Source: Symbiodinium kawagutii
Taxonomy: Eukaryota; Sar; Dinophyceae; Suessiales; Symbiodiniaceae
Assembly (NCBI GenBank): GCA_009767595.1
Contig: VSDK01000589.1
Span: 148,145-212,144, forward strand
Reading direction: 5' to 3'
Length of the DNA: 64,000 nucleotides
The position numbers and the translations under genes are program-made. Of the stretch, positions 41,301 to 48,848 are shown piece after piece. The notes below the pieces were generated by a model. It was not told the DNA's origin and did not search any database. It was given only the letters and a program-made list of their open reading frames with translations. Numbering within the stretch: position 1 is the first letter of the stretch; the number at the start of each line of letters is the position of its first letter.

Positions 41301-43532
41301 ATGTTGAGCTGCAGACCCAGCTGGTGGCTTGTCGCGATTCCTGGTTTGGTGATGATATTCACCTAGAAACCCCCAAGCATCCCACCGCTGAACAAGAATC
41401 TCCCGCAAAAAACGGAGCAGCCGCATCAGTTTAGTTCACCATGGTTCCCAAGTCACGAGCAAGTGCGTTCGGTTCCATCTATGGTGTTCAGAACTCACCA
41501 TCAATAGCAACCGCTACTAACCATCAAATCAAGATACTTCTAAGCCTTGGTAAGCCCGCCAAAAATATCAAGCACTACTAAGCATTAGTAAACCCACCAA
41601 CAAAACCCACTGCCTTTGGGGACTGGTCCCAGCCCCTAACGAAGTCGAGGGACCAATGATGCCGCCTCCCTGCACCACCATGGACTTGGGAATGAAGTCC
41701 AGCTGATTGATGGTGTCCTGACCAAGATGATATGCAGGCGGCTGACCCCCAACTCTTCGAAGTGGAACACCCCAACTGTTCCAAATGGAACTCCCCAACT
41801 CTTCGAACTGGAAAATGTTGAAAAATGGAACGAGCTGCTGACAGCATTTCGATTGGCTTGCCATTGCCACCAAGGCTCTGAATCAAAGACTCCCGGGAGT
41901 TCGAAGTCAATCTGTGGCAACCTGTTCGCCCGGGAGCCCGTGGCAATGACCACGGCCGTACTGCGCAGAGTGCTGCTGGTGCCATCGGGTTTGGTGAGTT
42001 CCACCGAGTTCTGGTCCACGAAGGCAGCAGATCCCTGGAGGACTTCGATGTGGAAAACCCGCAACATTCGCATGGTGTTCTGGTTGGCGTTGAAGGTGAT
42101 CCTCAGCTGCAGTTCACTGTTATTTAAACAGAAGGGGAAAGTGACTTGGGAAGTGACTTGGGAAGTGAGGAGGGCAAAATCGGGCGTTTTGCTGCTGTCA
42201 AGGGTCAAGCGCCACCTGAAACGAATGTCAGCTAGTTAGTTGGAGAAGTGATCAACCTGTGAAATTCTGCAAGAGTCACATCTCTCACACTCATTGATTG
42301 TTTCCTCATAATTCCAACCTGCAGGATGGAACAGTGAAATATGTCTATGTGAGTAAGTAAATATGCTAACCCCCCACCAGAACTCCCCCATGTACATGTC
42401 TCTGTGTGAGTGTGTGTGCGAGTGTGGGCCTATCGGAGGCTCTGTGTATGTGAAAAAACCTTCAGCGCCGAGGATCTGCTGAACCATTTCATGGATCTCT
42501 GGCCAGGTCCATTTCTTGTCCATGACCGCTTCCTGTGGTGAAGCGGAGCAGGTCCCAGGTCACCCCAGCAGGTGCACACGTGTTCCATGTTCAAGCCATC
42601 CTCAAGCGCGCCCACGTGCACAGTGCATGCAGATATGCATGTATGTGTGTATGTATGCAGATATGCATGTATGTGTGTATGTATGCGTGTATGTATGTGT
42701 GTACGTACGCACCTATGTACACATTATATTTTCACCATATACATTTGTGTGATTGTTTGTGAGTTTTGCTTGCTTGATTGCTTGTTTGCTTACATGTCTG
42801 CAATCTTTTATATATGGGGTCTGCAATTGTACGCATAAATACATACATATAGATCTATGTATGTATGTACGCATGTAAGCAAGTATCTGTACATATATTT
42901 GTTTATATGTATATATATATATATTTATTTATTTATTTATTTATTTAATTAATTAATTACCTAGGTACAAATTCATATGTGTGTATGTATGCATCCATGA
43001 TTGAAGAGATACTTAAGATCGAAAATATGCATGTGCATCGTTTGCGTGTGTGGGTGTTGGTCTGCCTATCCATCCATCTGCTACTGTACCTGTCTGTCTA
43101 TGCAAGTGTCCGCATGGATGGACGGATGTGACCGTCAGGGTAGCTGAGAATCATCTCATGCTGAAAATCACAACAGGCAGCTCCACATATCGAAGCTCAA
43201 TTCGAACTTTTCGGACCTCCTGAAGCTCTAAGAGCTTTCTACTTCATGATGTTCTGTAGCAAATGTTGCATCACCTTTCAAGCCCTGCCTAGTCACCTGT
43301 GGAGATGCACTCACCCATCACCAGTGGTCATCATGGCGGTGGATGGTCATCCTCATCCCATCGTGCCCAGGCGTCCAAGGCACCCGGATGCATTTGGAGT
43401 ACGCGCCCGTGGGTGCTCCCGTGGGCTTCCGCAAGGGCTCCAGCACGGCCACACGGAAACCGCGACTGGCGGCCTCCAGGGCGGCCGTGACCCCGGCGGG
43501 GCCACAGCCCATGACGAGCAGATCATAAACAC
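23312..43532 (-). CDS. Copy A: SthA-like flavoprotein fused to a C-terminal EF-hand pair (18 exons seen)
   Basis: Exons in transcript order: 43,532-43,384; 42,532-about 42,470; about 42,102-41,879; 41,717-41,654; 41,194-41,097; 40,893-about 40,818; 39,841-39,752; 39,492-39,415; 39,095-39,013; 29,057-28,976; 28,377-about 28,310; 27,744-27,701; 26,823-26,740; 25,935-25,870; 25,524-25,456; 24,865-24,794; 24,277-24,215; 23,428-23,312. Domain order: FAD fold, NAD fold, return to FAD, interface domain, two EF-hands. Family knowledge suggests hydride transfer between NADH and NADP+ or a related flavin reaction, with calcium as a possible regulator (inference). The 10-kb ninth intron carries a retrotransposon. 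A short exon matching copy B's AKPYIV is expected between 39,013 and 29,057 but was not found, and the 40,818 to 39,841 join looks about 18 residues short. The N-terminus lies upstream of 43,532. The copy could be non-functional if those pieces are truly missing. Confidence 0.83.
23786..23840. repeat. ATAC/ATAT microsatellite
   Basis: Short (ATAC)n and (AT)n run in the interval after exon 17 of copy A. No gene content. Confidence 0.85.
25456..29057 (-). CDS. Copy A exons 10-15: interface domain and linker
   Basis: Exon 10 reads WTIPEISWAGINQQEADAQG and ends YGVVQ; exon 11 reads [20 protein letters not shown]. Exon 12 has [13 protein letters not shown] and exon 13 [13 protein letters not shown] to LQFVFPA. 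Exon 14 has VTFHTLYGWAAAEAKIKF. Exon 15 (25,456-25,524) has RTIIRHLERTDSELTFE. The WTIPE and LGVHICG motifs are typical of the superfamily's interface domain. Exon 15 ends in phase 0 at a GA donor (GAG|GAGCC) and joins exactly to the EF-hand exon. Confidence 0.85.
26341..26391. repeat. (ATC)17 microsatellite
   Basis: Seventeen uninterrupted ATC triplets in an intron of copy A. Poly-His or poly-Ile readings are artefacts. Confidence 0.98.
26633..26690. repeat. GGGGTACCCC-family element
   Basis: GATGATTTGGGGGTACCCC, an insertion of CGCACCCC, then TGACTTGAGAAACCACC. It lies about 50 bp past the donor of exon 13 in copy A; a degraded relative sits at the same relative place in copy B (2,447-2,490). 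Confidence 0.65.
29058..30765. other. Left part of copy A's retrotransposon-bearing intron
   Basis: TGATGGTT/CATCATTGG-rich intron sequence without recognisable exons. At 30,598-30,662 is a GGGGTACCCC-family relative (GGTTTACGACTATAAATCG, then GATGATTTGGGGGTCCCC and TATTTTGAAAGCACC). Confidence 0.5.
30766..30779 (+). repeat. Left target-site duplication of the retrotransposon
   Basis: AGTGGTTAGCAATG, repeated exactly at 38,270-38,283. The two copies lie just outside the element's coding region, as expected for target-primed insertion of a non-LTR element. Related TGGTTA words are common in this intron DNA, so a chance match is not excluded. Confidence 0.75.
30864..31472 (+). pseudogene. Retrotransposon ORF1 part 1: truncated C5-cytosine DNA methyltransferase
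   Basis: 202 codons. Residues 1-105 are an unknown region (PHGTYVSLRVEVHMWNPNGH). From about residue 108 the sequence follows the C5-MTase core. Motif I is FCTGIGGLGLGAKY (AdoMet binding), the motif II region TSCNEKQAPFA, the motif III region VVEGDMSLLD, and motif IV GFNCQSFSSGGDKKG followed by GADER. The catalytic Cys of motif IV is present; the usual Pro before it is Asn. The frame ends in TGA right after motif IV, and motifs VI-X, with the target recognition domain, are not found downstream. So this copy has lost the second half of the enzyme and is very unlikely to be active. The frame is closed by a TGA at 30,837, so upstream N-terminal sequence may also be lost. Confidence 0.82.
31469..32330 (+). 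pseudogene. Retrotransposon ORF1 part 2: unknown region after the methyltransferase
   Basis: Open in another frame, beginning LIMPDELAQIVQARQAKGES, then QKPAPPAVADRIAPGDIH and LFVLVNPTHACIQQHGEPL. It overlaps the stop of part 1, so a -1/+2 change (or an internal deletion spanning the lost motifs) separates them. A second shift occurs near 32,320-32,345: the reading changes from HDMYLS to VWLPRMTLAEAEA. No family is recognised. Cys pairs (CLSVCRQKQCRC) may bind a metal, which is speculative. Confidence 0.65.
32325..33170 (+). CDS. Retrotransposon ORF1 part 3: RNA-binding-like segment and coiled coil
   Basis: Third frame of the ORF1 region, from about VWLPRMTLAEAEA to the TGA at 33,168. FQLGPLPWGTTRATLQKQFG followed by GLMWLVKA has the spacing of an RRM-like fold, a weak resemblance. 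Residues near the end (RFKAMEVQIQQLQAAQQQQ to QLDKIEIMLNKRN) are strongly heptad-like and Gln-rich, giving a coiled coil as in the ORF1 proteins of many LINEs, which multimerise on their RNA. Confidence 0.7.
   Translation, partial: HTVWLPRMTLAEAEAACARSPKTSFVIRVNKRYGLKVAREHGEEVHRFFHQDSPFLGDTGLKMFQLGPLPWGTTRATLQKQFGEWQWSAIPLHPIGQSECGRGLMWLVKAKADPACSVVTMNHGDVIIVPRTATSQPTPVIPKVEASQLTKRTLMQPEAEVSFDPWAKAAAQLQSANKPSVDGVSQAQMRQLEDRLTAKIASAKTSEDAEMIPDYEPRFKAMEVQIQQLQAAQQQQMHTTQELKTQVDHQTKMFQQHVDQRMSEQLDKIEIMLNKRNKTHE
33175..33190 (+). promoter_or_regulatory. Hairpin between ORF1 and ORF2
   Basis: GTGGGCGTCCGCCCAC: a perfect 7-bp GC-rich stem with a 2-base loop, five bases past the ORF1 stop and eight before the ORF2 ATG. 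The position suggests a role in coupled or reinitiated translation of ORF2; this is inference. Confidence 0.5.
33198..38195 (+). CDS. Retrotransposon ORF2: endonuclease, reverse transcriptase, zinc knuckle, RNase H (1665 aa)
   Basis: Nicks the target DNA and copies the element RNA from it. APE-type endonuclease, about residues 20-265: ISETHF, GDWNIEP, KDYMML and FADHAVL correspond to the Glu, Asp-x-Asn and terminal Asp-His signatures. Reverse transcriptase about 670-950: GGMDGVVRQDL, YRPITILPLVYR, DITKAFNC (first catalytic Asp), GFAEGCCLSV, and SYIDNWEL at the YADD box, where the second Asp is Asn. Zinc knuckle about 1200: CKFCGAPDSLEPRHWQC (C-x2-C-x9-H-x2-C). RNase H about 1285-1435: FFTDGAAL, CRAETVAV, VCDNDHV, VYSHQ and NEFADYY supply the Asp-Glu-Asp-Asp set. 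The last 200 residues are unassigned. The frame is complete from ATG 33,198 to TAG. Whether YIDN supports polymerisation is unknown. Confidence 0.93.
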   Translation: MGGWRPFFPRTFIALLLWLNMLRVGEACNPGPSTWNLSVANPTGIAHKAMLLSEIGVDVLAISETHFTAVGQQKFKAELRATNRKLRFSGGPPVAPKSTSRFCTGGKHSGVGFVAQCPHRAVPGTWNSELHQTARIHASHFLVDDHWITGGVCYGYSFQSWKASVREATTALLHEVSNKVLPFPGPKFLCGDWNIEPDQCEFLKFLRSQGWQDIQDVMLQRWKIQPVPTCKGATRKDYMMLCPLVQERVQSAVVRNDIFADHAVLIAQIDRVGGIPMEPVWHKPQPIDFPAALSEAWKQHYQNGKDSCCSDSWHSPCLMTAGVSADSPNDGSLSLQMESKYRAIWNAYETDIDAWMRDQDKPGLTQQQRGRAATREVTFRRSQPITVKASRHGELELEVTCPTRLIKSVFLQVRRAVNLKRVLVAAQTQPSAARKQHANSMWRAMLASSGFYPNFSCWWPERPIRQEDAPLLLPTQCPKLDVVHVIAMDLECILRHLEKAQIHKCQAYMKQRLHTDVHSIFKDVKDVGPMPVETLLTRKKAKVLEVPDAGSVILDTDLEFDEDLPIWGDINPLTVEVISDRQVWFQQVHHLEVGQVITQTEPIANVDQMFERFIQAWTRRWDKHRDMPVHHWDAIVGFLEIAVPAVPMKLAPLTVDAWIQEVRRKPAKSAGGMDGVVRQDLCHLTYSQQCAVVALLNEVERTGVWPPQLMHGEIYSLQKTAQSEDVDGYRPITILPLVYRVWSSMRGREMLQHLQQFLPGTLCGSANHQSAMTVWYAVQAQVEQCFLDDTSLCGAITDITKAFNCLPRIPLVGAAVITGVADGIIRPWMGMLTGLQRHFMIRGQISRGVTSSTGFAEGCCLSVGAMLLANIALHVYTTVASPSVRLWSYIDNWELTCPCPESLQHGLSTVQSFASLLDLTMDASKAMVWALQAEHRRELRQGDIPVIAHTRDLGGHMQFSKQLTSKTLLDKCDALAPMWGRLGRSMASKQLKHKVLRMKAWPSALHACSSVHVSDAVLRQLRSAAMQSLRLTKAGTNAGIYLGLCLHPMHDPECYIVIQCIRNIRKWIPSHVFAAYAGDIAFVPDRQRVPGPIGVLFDRLDKLAWTWQGDAWWTDHLQRPIHVYHMCVQEVTGRVLQSFQAKVGRSVSQRHGFAGMHQVDAAATQAACQHLDGEAVGLLRALHSGTFITADQTGQANRVDSDKWVCKFCGAPDSLEPRHWQCPDTQRLRDELTPEFHRWVQDQPDCTRQRGWATTPEPVVDFQASLQTIPDTSDVFFFQGQVQSQYVFFTDGAALDPQRRQSRLVAWAWCCAIPGVWDFHFGAHGGVPGIWQTVCRAETVAVISVLQFCVKYRCAGVIVCDNDHVVNTFRQRSTGAPQPAGGDQADADLWDVVDALLRDLEGLVSIVHVYSHQQTLDATEAERWVCRGNEFADYYAVEAFASLPLEIRQLQGRAHSAVVQAAHFRKMLMTHMAKVGAMSLSFGTVEPKPDDVPVEPMNMEPLAVQNIATHFVGCVPYHFRQSDYESWAAWFSGISDAESPVRWVSWLELLIHYQVTTERLGVICHRGESGNQRMWRPVTDAESTNWPALISSFGRYGNTILRLFDSEWKACHRRPSMWRIKYWLSCIPVRFSTGGVGIVEEFFTAHNILSLNSTKDLLSVPFARS
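38196..38283 (+). repeat. Retrotransposon 3' tail and right target-site duplication
   Basis: Short 3' untranslated tail with GTCGAAAAGAGGTGCGAAAAG, a small GAAAAGAG repeat like the simple 3' ends of some LINE clades, then AGTGGTTAGCAATG at 38,270-38,283, identical to 30,766-30,779. Confidence 0.75.
38284..39012. other. Right part of the retrotransposon-bearing intron
   Basis: AACAATAACAGGG / ATCAATATGG-type intron repeats (two TATCAGTAAGGCAACTATGG-like units at 38,521 and 38,576). No exon recognised, although a short exon encoding an AKPYIV-like stretch is expected somewhere in this intron. Confidence 0.4.
39013..39492 (-). CDS. Copy A exons 8-9: second FAD segment
   Basis: Exon 8 (39,415-39,492) reads [17 protein letters not shown] and KIYAVGDVA without the intron that copy B has after IQVDE. 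Exon 9 (39,013-39,095) reads [16 protein letters not shown] and KMFGSGQYTLK without the intron copy B has after AVR. Exon 9 ends at a GA donor (AAG|GACAGC). The following intron is the retrotransposon host. Confidence 0.87.
39752..41717 (-). CDS. Copy A exons 4-7: pyridine nucleotide-binding domain
   Basis: Exon 4 reads [22 protein letters not shown], broken here as DTINQLDF and VVQGGGIIG, the glycine-rich loop. Exon 5 begins LEYANMFAKLGAK and continues VVVIEFMENILQMLD; the acidic residue after the strand favours NAD(H). Exon 6 gives ALLNDLHSNKVEIMLKTG. Exon 7 gives NFKCEAFLSATGRCGSIDGL, matching copy B exon 10. The exon 4/5 junction is shared with copy B; the others are not. Confidence 0.85.
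40162..40600. repeat. TTTA/TATC microsatellite
   Basis: About 440 bp of imperfect ATTTATTT and TATCTATC repeats in an intron of copy A. Phe/Tyr/Leu/Ile-rich readings are artefacts. Confidence 0.95.
41879..43532 (-). CDS. Copy A exons 1-3: FAD-binding half
   Basis: Exon 1 reads VYDLLVMGCGPAG, a classic beta strand plus GxGxxG motif, then RVAVLEPL and TGAPTGAYSKCIR. The last segment replaces the redox-active CxxxxC of glutathione and lipoamide reductases, so the protein belongs with the non-disulfide members such as SthA. Exon 2 is EAVMDKKWTWPEIHEMVQQI. Exon 3 runs MRMLRVFHIEVLQGSAAFVD to [13 protein letters not shown] and ELPGVFDS. Exon 3's donor is GA (TCA|GAGCC), inferred from colinearity with copy B. 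Confidence 0.87.
42628..42960. repeat. GTAT and TTTA microsatellites
   Basis: (ATGTATGTGTGT)n at 42,628-42,715, (TATATA) and (TTTATTTA) at 42,905-42,958. These lie in the intron between exons 1 and 2 of copy A. Confidence 0.9.
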
Positions 43533-43644
43533 CTGGCGCTTGGCTGAAGGAAAACAAGCGGATCAAGCAGATCAATATGAATTGATTATAGATGTAATGC
43601 ATCTTTTCAAGTGTATATGTCTGTATATTTATGCCTATTTATCA

Positions 43645-43671
43645 TTATATTATATATATATATATATATAT
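43645..43671. repeat. (TA)n microsatellite
   Basis: Uninterrupted TA repeat followed by a T run, upstream of copy A exon 1. Confidence 0.95.
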
Positions 43672-43822
43672 TTTTTTGAAAGGCACACAGGTCGATAGGT
43701 GGATGTGTATGTACGTGTATATATGTATTCATATAAAAACCCATATATACACGTATGCCTACACGGAAATATAGATAAAGATGTGCACTATGGGAAATAG
43801 TGTTCACAATGGTTATCAACAA

Positions 43823-43832
43823 NNNNNNNNNN
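43823..43832. other. Assembly gap (10 N)
   Basis: Ten ambiguous bases. The true gap may be of any length. It lies 290 bp upstream of the first exon seen for copy A, so N-terminal exons or start could be missing from the assembly. Confidence 1.
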
Positions 43833-43892
43833 AATGCAGGCTACTATGGTGTAGCGACAGTTGTGCTTGTGATGCTCACCATGTGACCATAT

Positions 43893-43937
43893 GTTGATGA
43901 TGGTTGATGACGGTTGATGACGGTTGATGATGGTTGA
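43893..43937. repeat. 10-bp tandem repeat TGATGACGGT
   Basis: Four copies of TGATGATGGT/TGATGACGGT. It is a clean local example of the TGATGGTT-rich DNA dispersed through the introns of this window. Confidence 0.85.
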
Positions 43938-46900
43938 CAAATGCAGGCATCAATGGTGGAGAGTTGTGTTACAAAAGTTCGTGGGCTGCAATAAACCCCT
44001 TAAAAGCCTCTACTGATGAGGGCTACTGGTTTCTTATTAGTGTTTGATGGCTTTATACACATCACCAGCTGATGACTAAGGTCTTTGGTTGATGCTATTG
44101 ATTACTGGTTGATCATTGATTCATGTCTAGATGCTTCATGAGTATGATGTTTGATGGTTCCTACTGGTTGTTGTTTCCAGTAATGCGTACTAGTCAGCTA
44201 GTGTTGTCGCATCCCACTACAAGCAGCCGGCTAGCACCGTCCATTGCTGTGCTAGAAAACCTGGGGGGCATCCGATGGTGCTTGGTCTTTGGTCAGCATG
44301 TTTACATGATGCCTCATACCACAGGTGGTATAATACATGATAGCCAGTACCCAATCAACCAATCAGCCAACCCACCACAACCAACTAGCTGAGCCATCTT
44401 CCATTCAACTGGTCTGTCCAAAATAGCCAGTAGATGGCACAAGTTCAGGGAGACAACCCAGGGTTTTGAAGGTTCCGGAAACGAATCCTCCACCTTTCCG
44501 GTGAGCTCACCAGGCCAGCACCGTCACAGCTTCAGCAGACCTTCTTGATGCTTTTCACTCGCTTGAGTCGCAGCAGTGTCCGCATCTAGGATCCGTAAGA
44601 ACTCTCCGAAGTCATACCTGTTCCACGAATTTCCACGAGGGGTTGCTGCAAAACATTTCTGAGCTTTTCTTCAGTACAAGAAGATCAAGCAAGACTTTCG
44701 ATTCATCAATCCAGTCATGATACCTGTACGTTTGTAGATCGCAACTGATGTCCTGATGAAAATTATCATTTTGGGTGCTGCAATTTGTAGATATACGCTA
44801 GATTCATCTCGTTTCAAAATGGGTCATCACATGTCATCACCAAATATCACCAAAATATTCAAAAACCGGTCAAATGGTTGAAGGGACCTTGCAACAAGGA
44901 TCAACCTATTCATCGCTTTGGGATATCAATGGCCATGGGGGGGCGAACTGATCCAACCACATGCACAACCGGTCCAGCAGTCATCAGGCTTCTGGGGAGG
45001 TGCCCTTCTTGTTCGTCGTTGAAATTTATGGTTGCGCGTTCGACATGGACCTGAATCATTCTCAAAGCTGCGTCGGTGCATCCCAGAGATCTGTTGGTCA
45101 ATGCTGGTAGTGATGGATCAATATGAAATATAAGTAATGATCTGTAGGAGGAGTTTGTACAATGAACATCGCAAAAGTTGCCCATTCTGTTCATCACGAG
45201 GTTCACTCGGGGTGCAAGGCTTTGGCCTCAAGTCATACCCATCCGCTGGTCTGGGGGGAGGGGATTGTGCTCGAGAAGTTCAGGGAAAATGTGCCTAGAA
45301 TTGGGACCTGCAGGGACCCATCAAAAGGCCTTTTCACTGTGCACATCTGCACAGAAACTTGGTGCTCCCCAAATCCCATCTTCCTCGATTCTTGGGGTAC
45401 ACCAATGCATTCGACACAACCCCTTTCCCACAACAGGAGCGCGGCCTACCATCCTTGGTGGGTGGGATGCTGGACAACAAAGTCTTCACGCTGGCTTTGC
45501 CAACGCCCAGGCGTATCAGAGTGCCTGGCGGACAGAATGACACCCCCCGGGGGTGGAGGCCTTGCAGGGATGCCATGCCGTACTTCCAAGGTCAATTCTG
45601 GGGGATCATCACATTGCATTCAGGTTGGCCTAGGCAATGACCCTTTGGACAGGAAGACAGGAAGTCTTTAGCAAAGCATTTCTGGCGGGAAGCAGTGTTG
45701 AAACCCTAGTGCCATCGCTTCTGCTGGTCAGAGATTTCAGAGGTTGCCATTTCTAGGATCAATCCTTGAAACCATTGGCTGTGCATCACTTTGAGAGCAT
45801 GATCCCCTTCAAAAACCCGGAGGCGGCTGAGTTTTCACCACTGCAGACTTCCAGTGCTGCATCCAGCGCCTTCCATCTCGACACGACTAAGGGTGGCATT
45901 CCCACCCACGCTCTTCTGGAAGGCTTGCCAGACGGTATCCATTGCGGAGGCACGTTGTTGTCCAGTTGAGTTGAACCTGGGTTTTCCCAAAGATGCTTGT
46001 ACCTGCCAAACAGAGTTTTGTCATGTTTTTCTCATGAAAAGGATGAAGCTGAGGTGTACCCATGAAGAGCCTCATCATTTGAGTGATGGGGTTGCATTGT
46101 CCAGTTGAACCCCTGGCTTGGAATTTGCAGACTGAAGTCTAATGAAGTCGAATCATTCAGCAGCTAAAGCATGCAAGAAACTTTCGATCCACTGGGACCA
46201 TTTGAGGAGCTGAAGGTAACCAAGATTTGGTTTGAGAAACGCTGCTACTCCCGGACCTTCCATGGCCCAACCATTGATGAATTCAGCTGTGTCTCTTCGA
46301 GAGCTGGAACGCCACATCCAAGCTGCACGTTTCGTACAACGGTCTGTGGGAAACCCAACGATTCGTGGCACTTAGTAGGTTTATGGTGGACCACTATGAA
46401 CATTGATGCTCATACATATACATAGATGATTGTATGATTTATATGCATGAATGTATAGGTATACGATATACAATTTGTACACATCGCAGAAACCTTGTAC
46501 CACGTGCTTCCTTCTCGGAGGACAACCTTGTGCCACTGGAGCACGATGAGCTATACTTTGGTCTCCAAGCAATGACAAATGTATCCAAGAAGCAAAAGGT
46601 GTCTCATCCAAGAAATACAAAGATGCGGAAGTCCAGTTGTTTGTAACCAGTAACCAACGTTCGTCATCGTTGCTGAAACTATCACAGTTCACCATTCCTA
46701 TTGATCAAGACTATATAACCATGATTCACAGCAGATAGATGCTAGTTGAGAGCTGGATATTTGATCACCCACCAGCTTTGAATCATCATGAATCATGACA
46801 AAATTCTCTTGGAATCTCGTGAAATCCTGGCATTCTCACCCTCCGACTCAGCACTGCAATCCCTTCCCAAGTGGTCGATCAACATTTTGTCGCCCATGGG

Positions 46901-48848
46901 AACATCTTTAACACCCACTAATAGTGGTTAAAGGTGGTCAATGAGGCTTCATTCACATGGCCAGATTAACACTATTCGTACTAATAGTGGATGGCTTGAT
47001 TCGCTGCGAGACCATCGAAGTCACTGGGATCTCTGCCCCGACTCTGATCATTGCCTAAACCCTGTTGAGTGGTGCAAATGAATAAGCAAGATTTAGATAT
47101 ATGGGGGGTTCGCCTTAAGAATGGGTGGTTTATTGCTATAAATGGTCAAAGGATTTCTGGGGGTACCCCTATGACTTGAGAAACCGCCATACACACCACA
47201 GGGATCGATGTTGGCGTGACACACCCCACCCACCATGGTTCACAAGTTGGTGCTGGTTGCATTGGGGCTGGTCCATACAAACTCGGATTTTATACACATA
47301 ACAACCCTTCGTACCCATGAAAATTCTCACCAACATAGTGGGTCTTAAAGCAAAAAATCCTGGAAACCCGAGTTTGTGTTCCCTGGTTTCAGCAAGTTAA
47401 TCTATAACTGGAGTCCTGGAGTACAAGTTTTGGTAGATGGAAGTATATACTGCTACTGGTTTGATTAGATGTTTAAACACCTTGCTTGACTGGGAAGCGC
47501 ATGGAAGCACCAAATTTCGCTGCAAGTTCCTTTTCGACCTGTCTGCTGGATCGATTCGGCTATTGAATGGCCCTGGAGCGCAGCACTGTTGGTTGATTGA
47601 GTGGGTGAACAGCAACACCAGGGGTGAGCGAGGCCAACAAGAGAGCTGGGTGAAAGAAATGTGTGGAATGATGGACATGTTACATGATATGTTAGTCATA
47701 ACCAAACATTAGCGAAGTTGGTACAGTGAAAGTCCAAGACAACTCTGCTCAAAGTTGGGATGATTTGCACGCCGCATTGCCCACAAGCAACTGTTTGTTA
47801 AAGCTGCATTTCTGGCTCTACTAGCTGATTCATTATATTCATTGGCACAGCTTGAGTAAACATCCATAAATGGTCGCCGAATCCAAACAAACAACTGCCC
47901 GTTTCCTGCAAGTTTCTGCAGTTTCTAGGATACCAACAACCTACCATTATTGTTTTTGGCAACTGCTCAAGATGAAGCTGGCGTACCGGGGCAAAGAGAG
48001 AGCGCTTTTTTCGTTTCGGCCTCTGCAACCAATTGCTCGGCCCTGTCCATAAAAAGACAGCTCCCCAGAACCATGAGAAACCAAGGTGTCTGGGGAACAG
48101 CTACAGCTACAAGCAAATCTCTTGGCCCTGACAGCCGCGAGAGGTTGAAACATTCCGAACTTCCCGGTGATCTGCCACGGAAAAGATACGGCGAGCAGAT
48201 GTCCCTTCCCCGAAGCTTTGCAGGGTCGGCATCGCTTGCCCGATCAGGTGTTTGTTTAGCCACGATGCGAGACTGGCAGTTTTTGCCATTGCTCAAGCCA
48301 CTGGTTCACCCTGGCAGGTGGAGCTTCAAAGCTTGGCATGTCCAATTGGGTCAGCAGTGGATGCGCTCGAATCTTTCCTGGACAAAGCACAAACGAATCC
48401 ACCGATCACTTGGTGACTTTGACAGCTGAACTTGAACCTTGGTTCAACCATCAGCCATGAATGAACCATCAGCACCTTGTTTAAACCATCAGCTGAACCC
48501 TGGTTCAACTTACAGCTGAAACTCGATGAAGCATCAATCCACCATGAATTCATCTGCAGAATTTGTGACCCGGATTGCCATTGGATGGACCTGGTGCATG
48601 AACGCTGACTCTGCCAATTGCAAAAAGTGTTGTATCACATTTGATGTGCCCAAGTATGTTGCTTTGAACCGGGATTGAACCGAACCTAGCTTGATTGTGT
48701 TGCCAACACAAACCAGCGGGTGACCCAGACACTGCCTTTCCACAACATCCCCCTGAACTCACTCAACTCACTTTGTTCAAAGGCGAAGTTCGGCGTAATT
48801 TTGACAGTGGCCCCAAGCCAAAGCCTACATTTTCCTTGCCCTCCCTCT
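43938..48848. other. Interval between kinase gene and copy A, no confident gene
   Basis: Should hold the kinase gene's 3' end and copy A's start. Several open stretches look codon-like but match nothing I know: minus 45,100-44,915 (RATINFNDEQEGHLPRSLM), minus 45,960-45,780 (MPPLVVSRWKALDAALEV), plus 46,186-46,380 (FEELKVTKIWFEKRCYSRTF), plus 47,437-47,712 and plus 47,950-48,429 (159 codons). A GGGGTACCCC-family element is at 47,123-47,189. I cannot assign exons. Confidence 0.35.
47123..47189 (+). repeat. GGGGTACCCC-family element, best preserved copy
   Basis: Opens GGGTGGTTTATTGCTATAAA, continues GGATTTCTGGGGGTACCCC, ends TGACTTGAGAAACCGCC. The ends form an imperfect inverted repeat (GGTGGTTT / AAACCGCC) and the centre is a 10-bp palindrome containing GGTACC. 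About 67 bp, non-coding. Confidence 0.7.
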
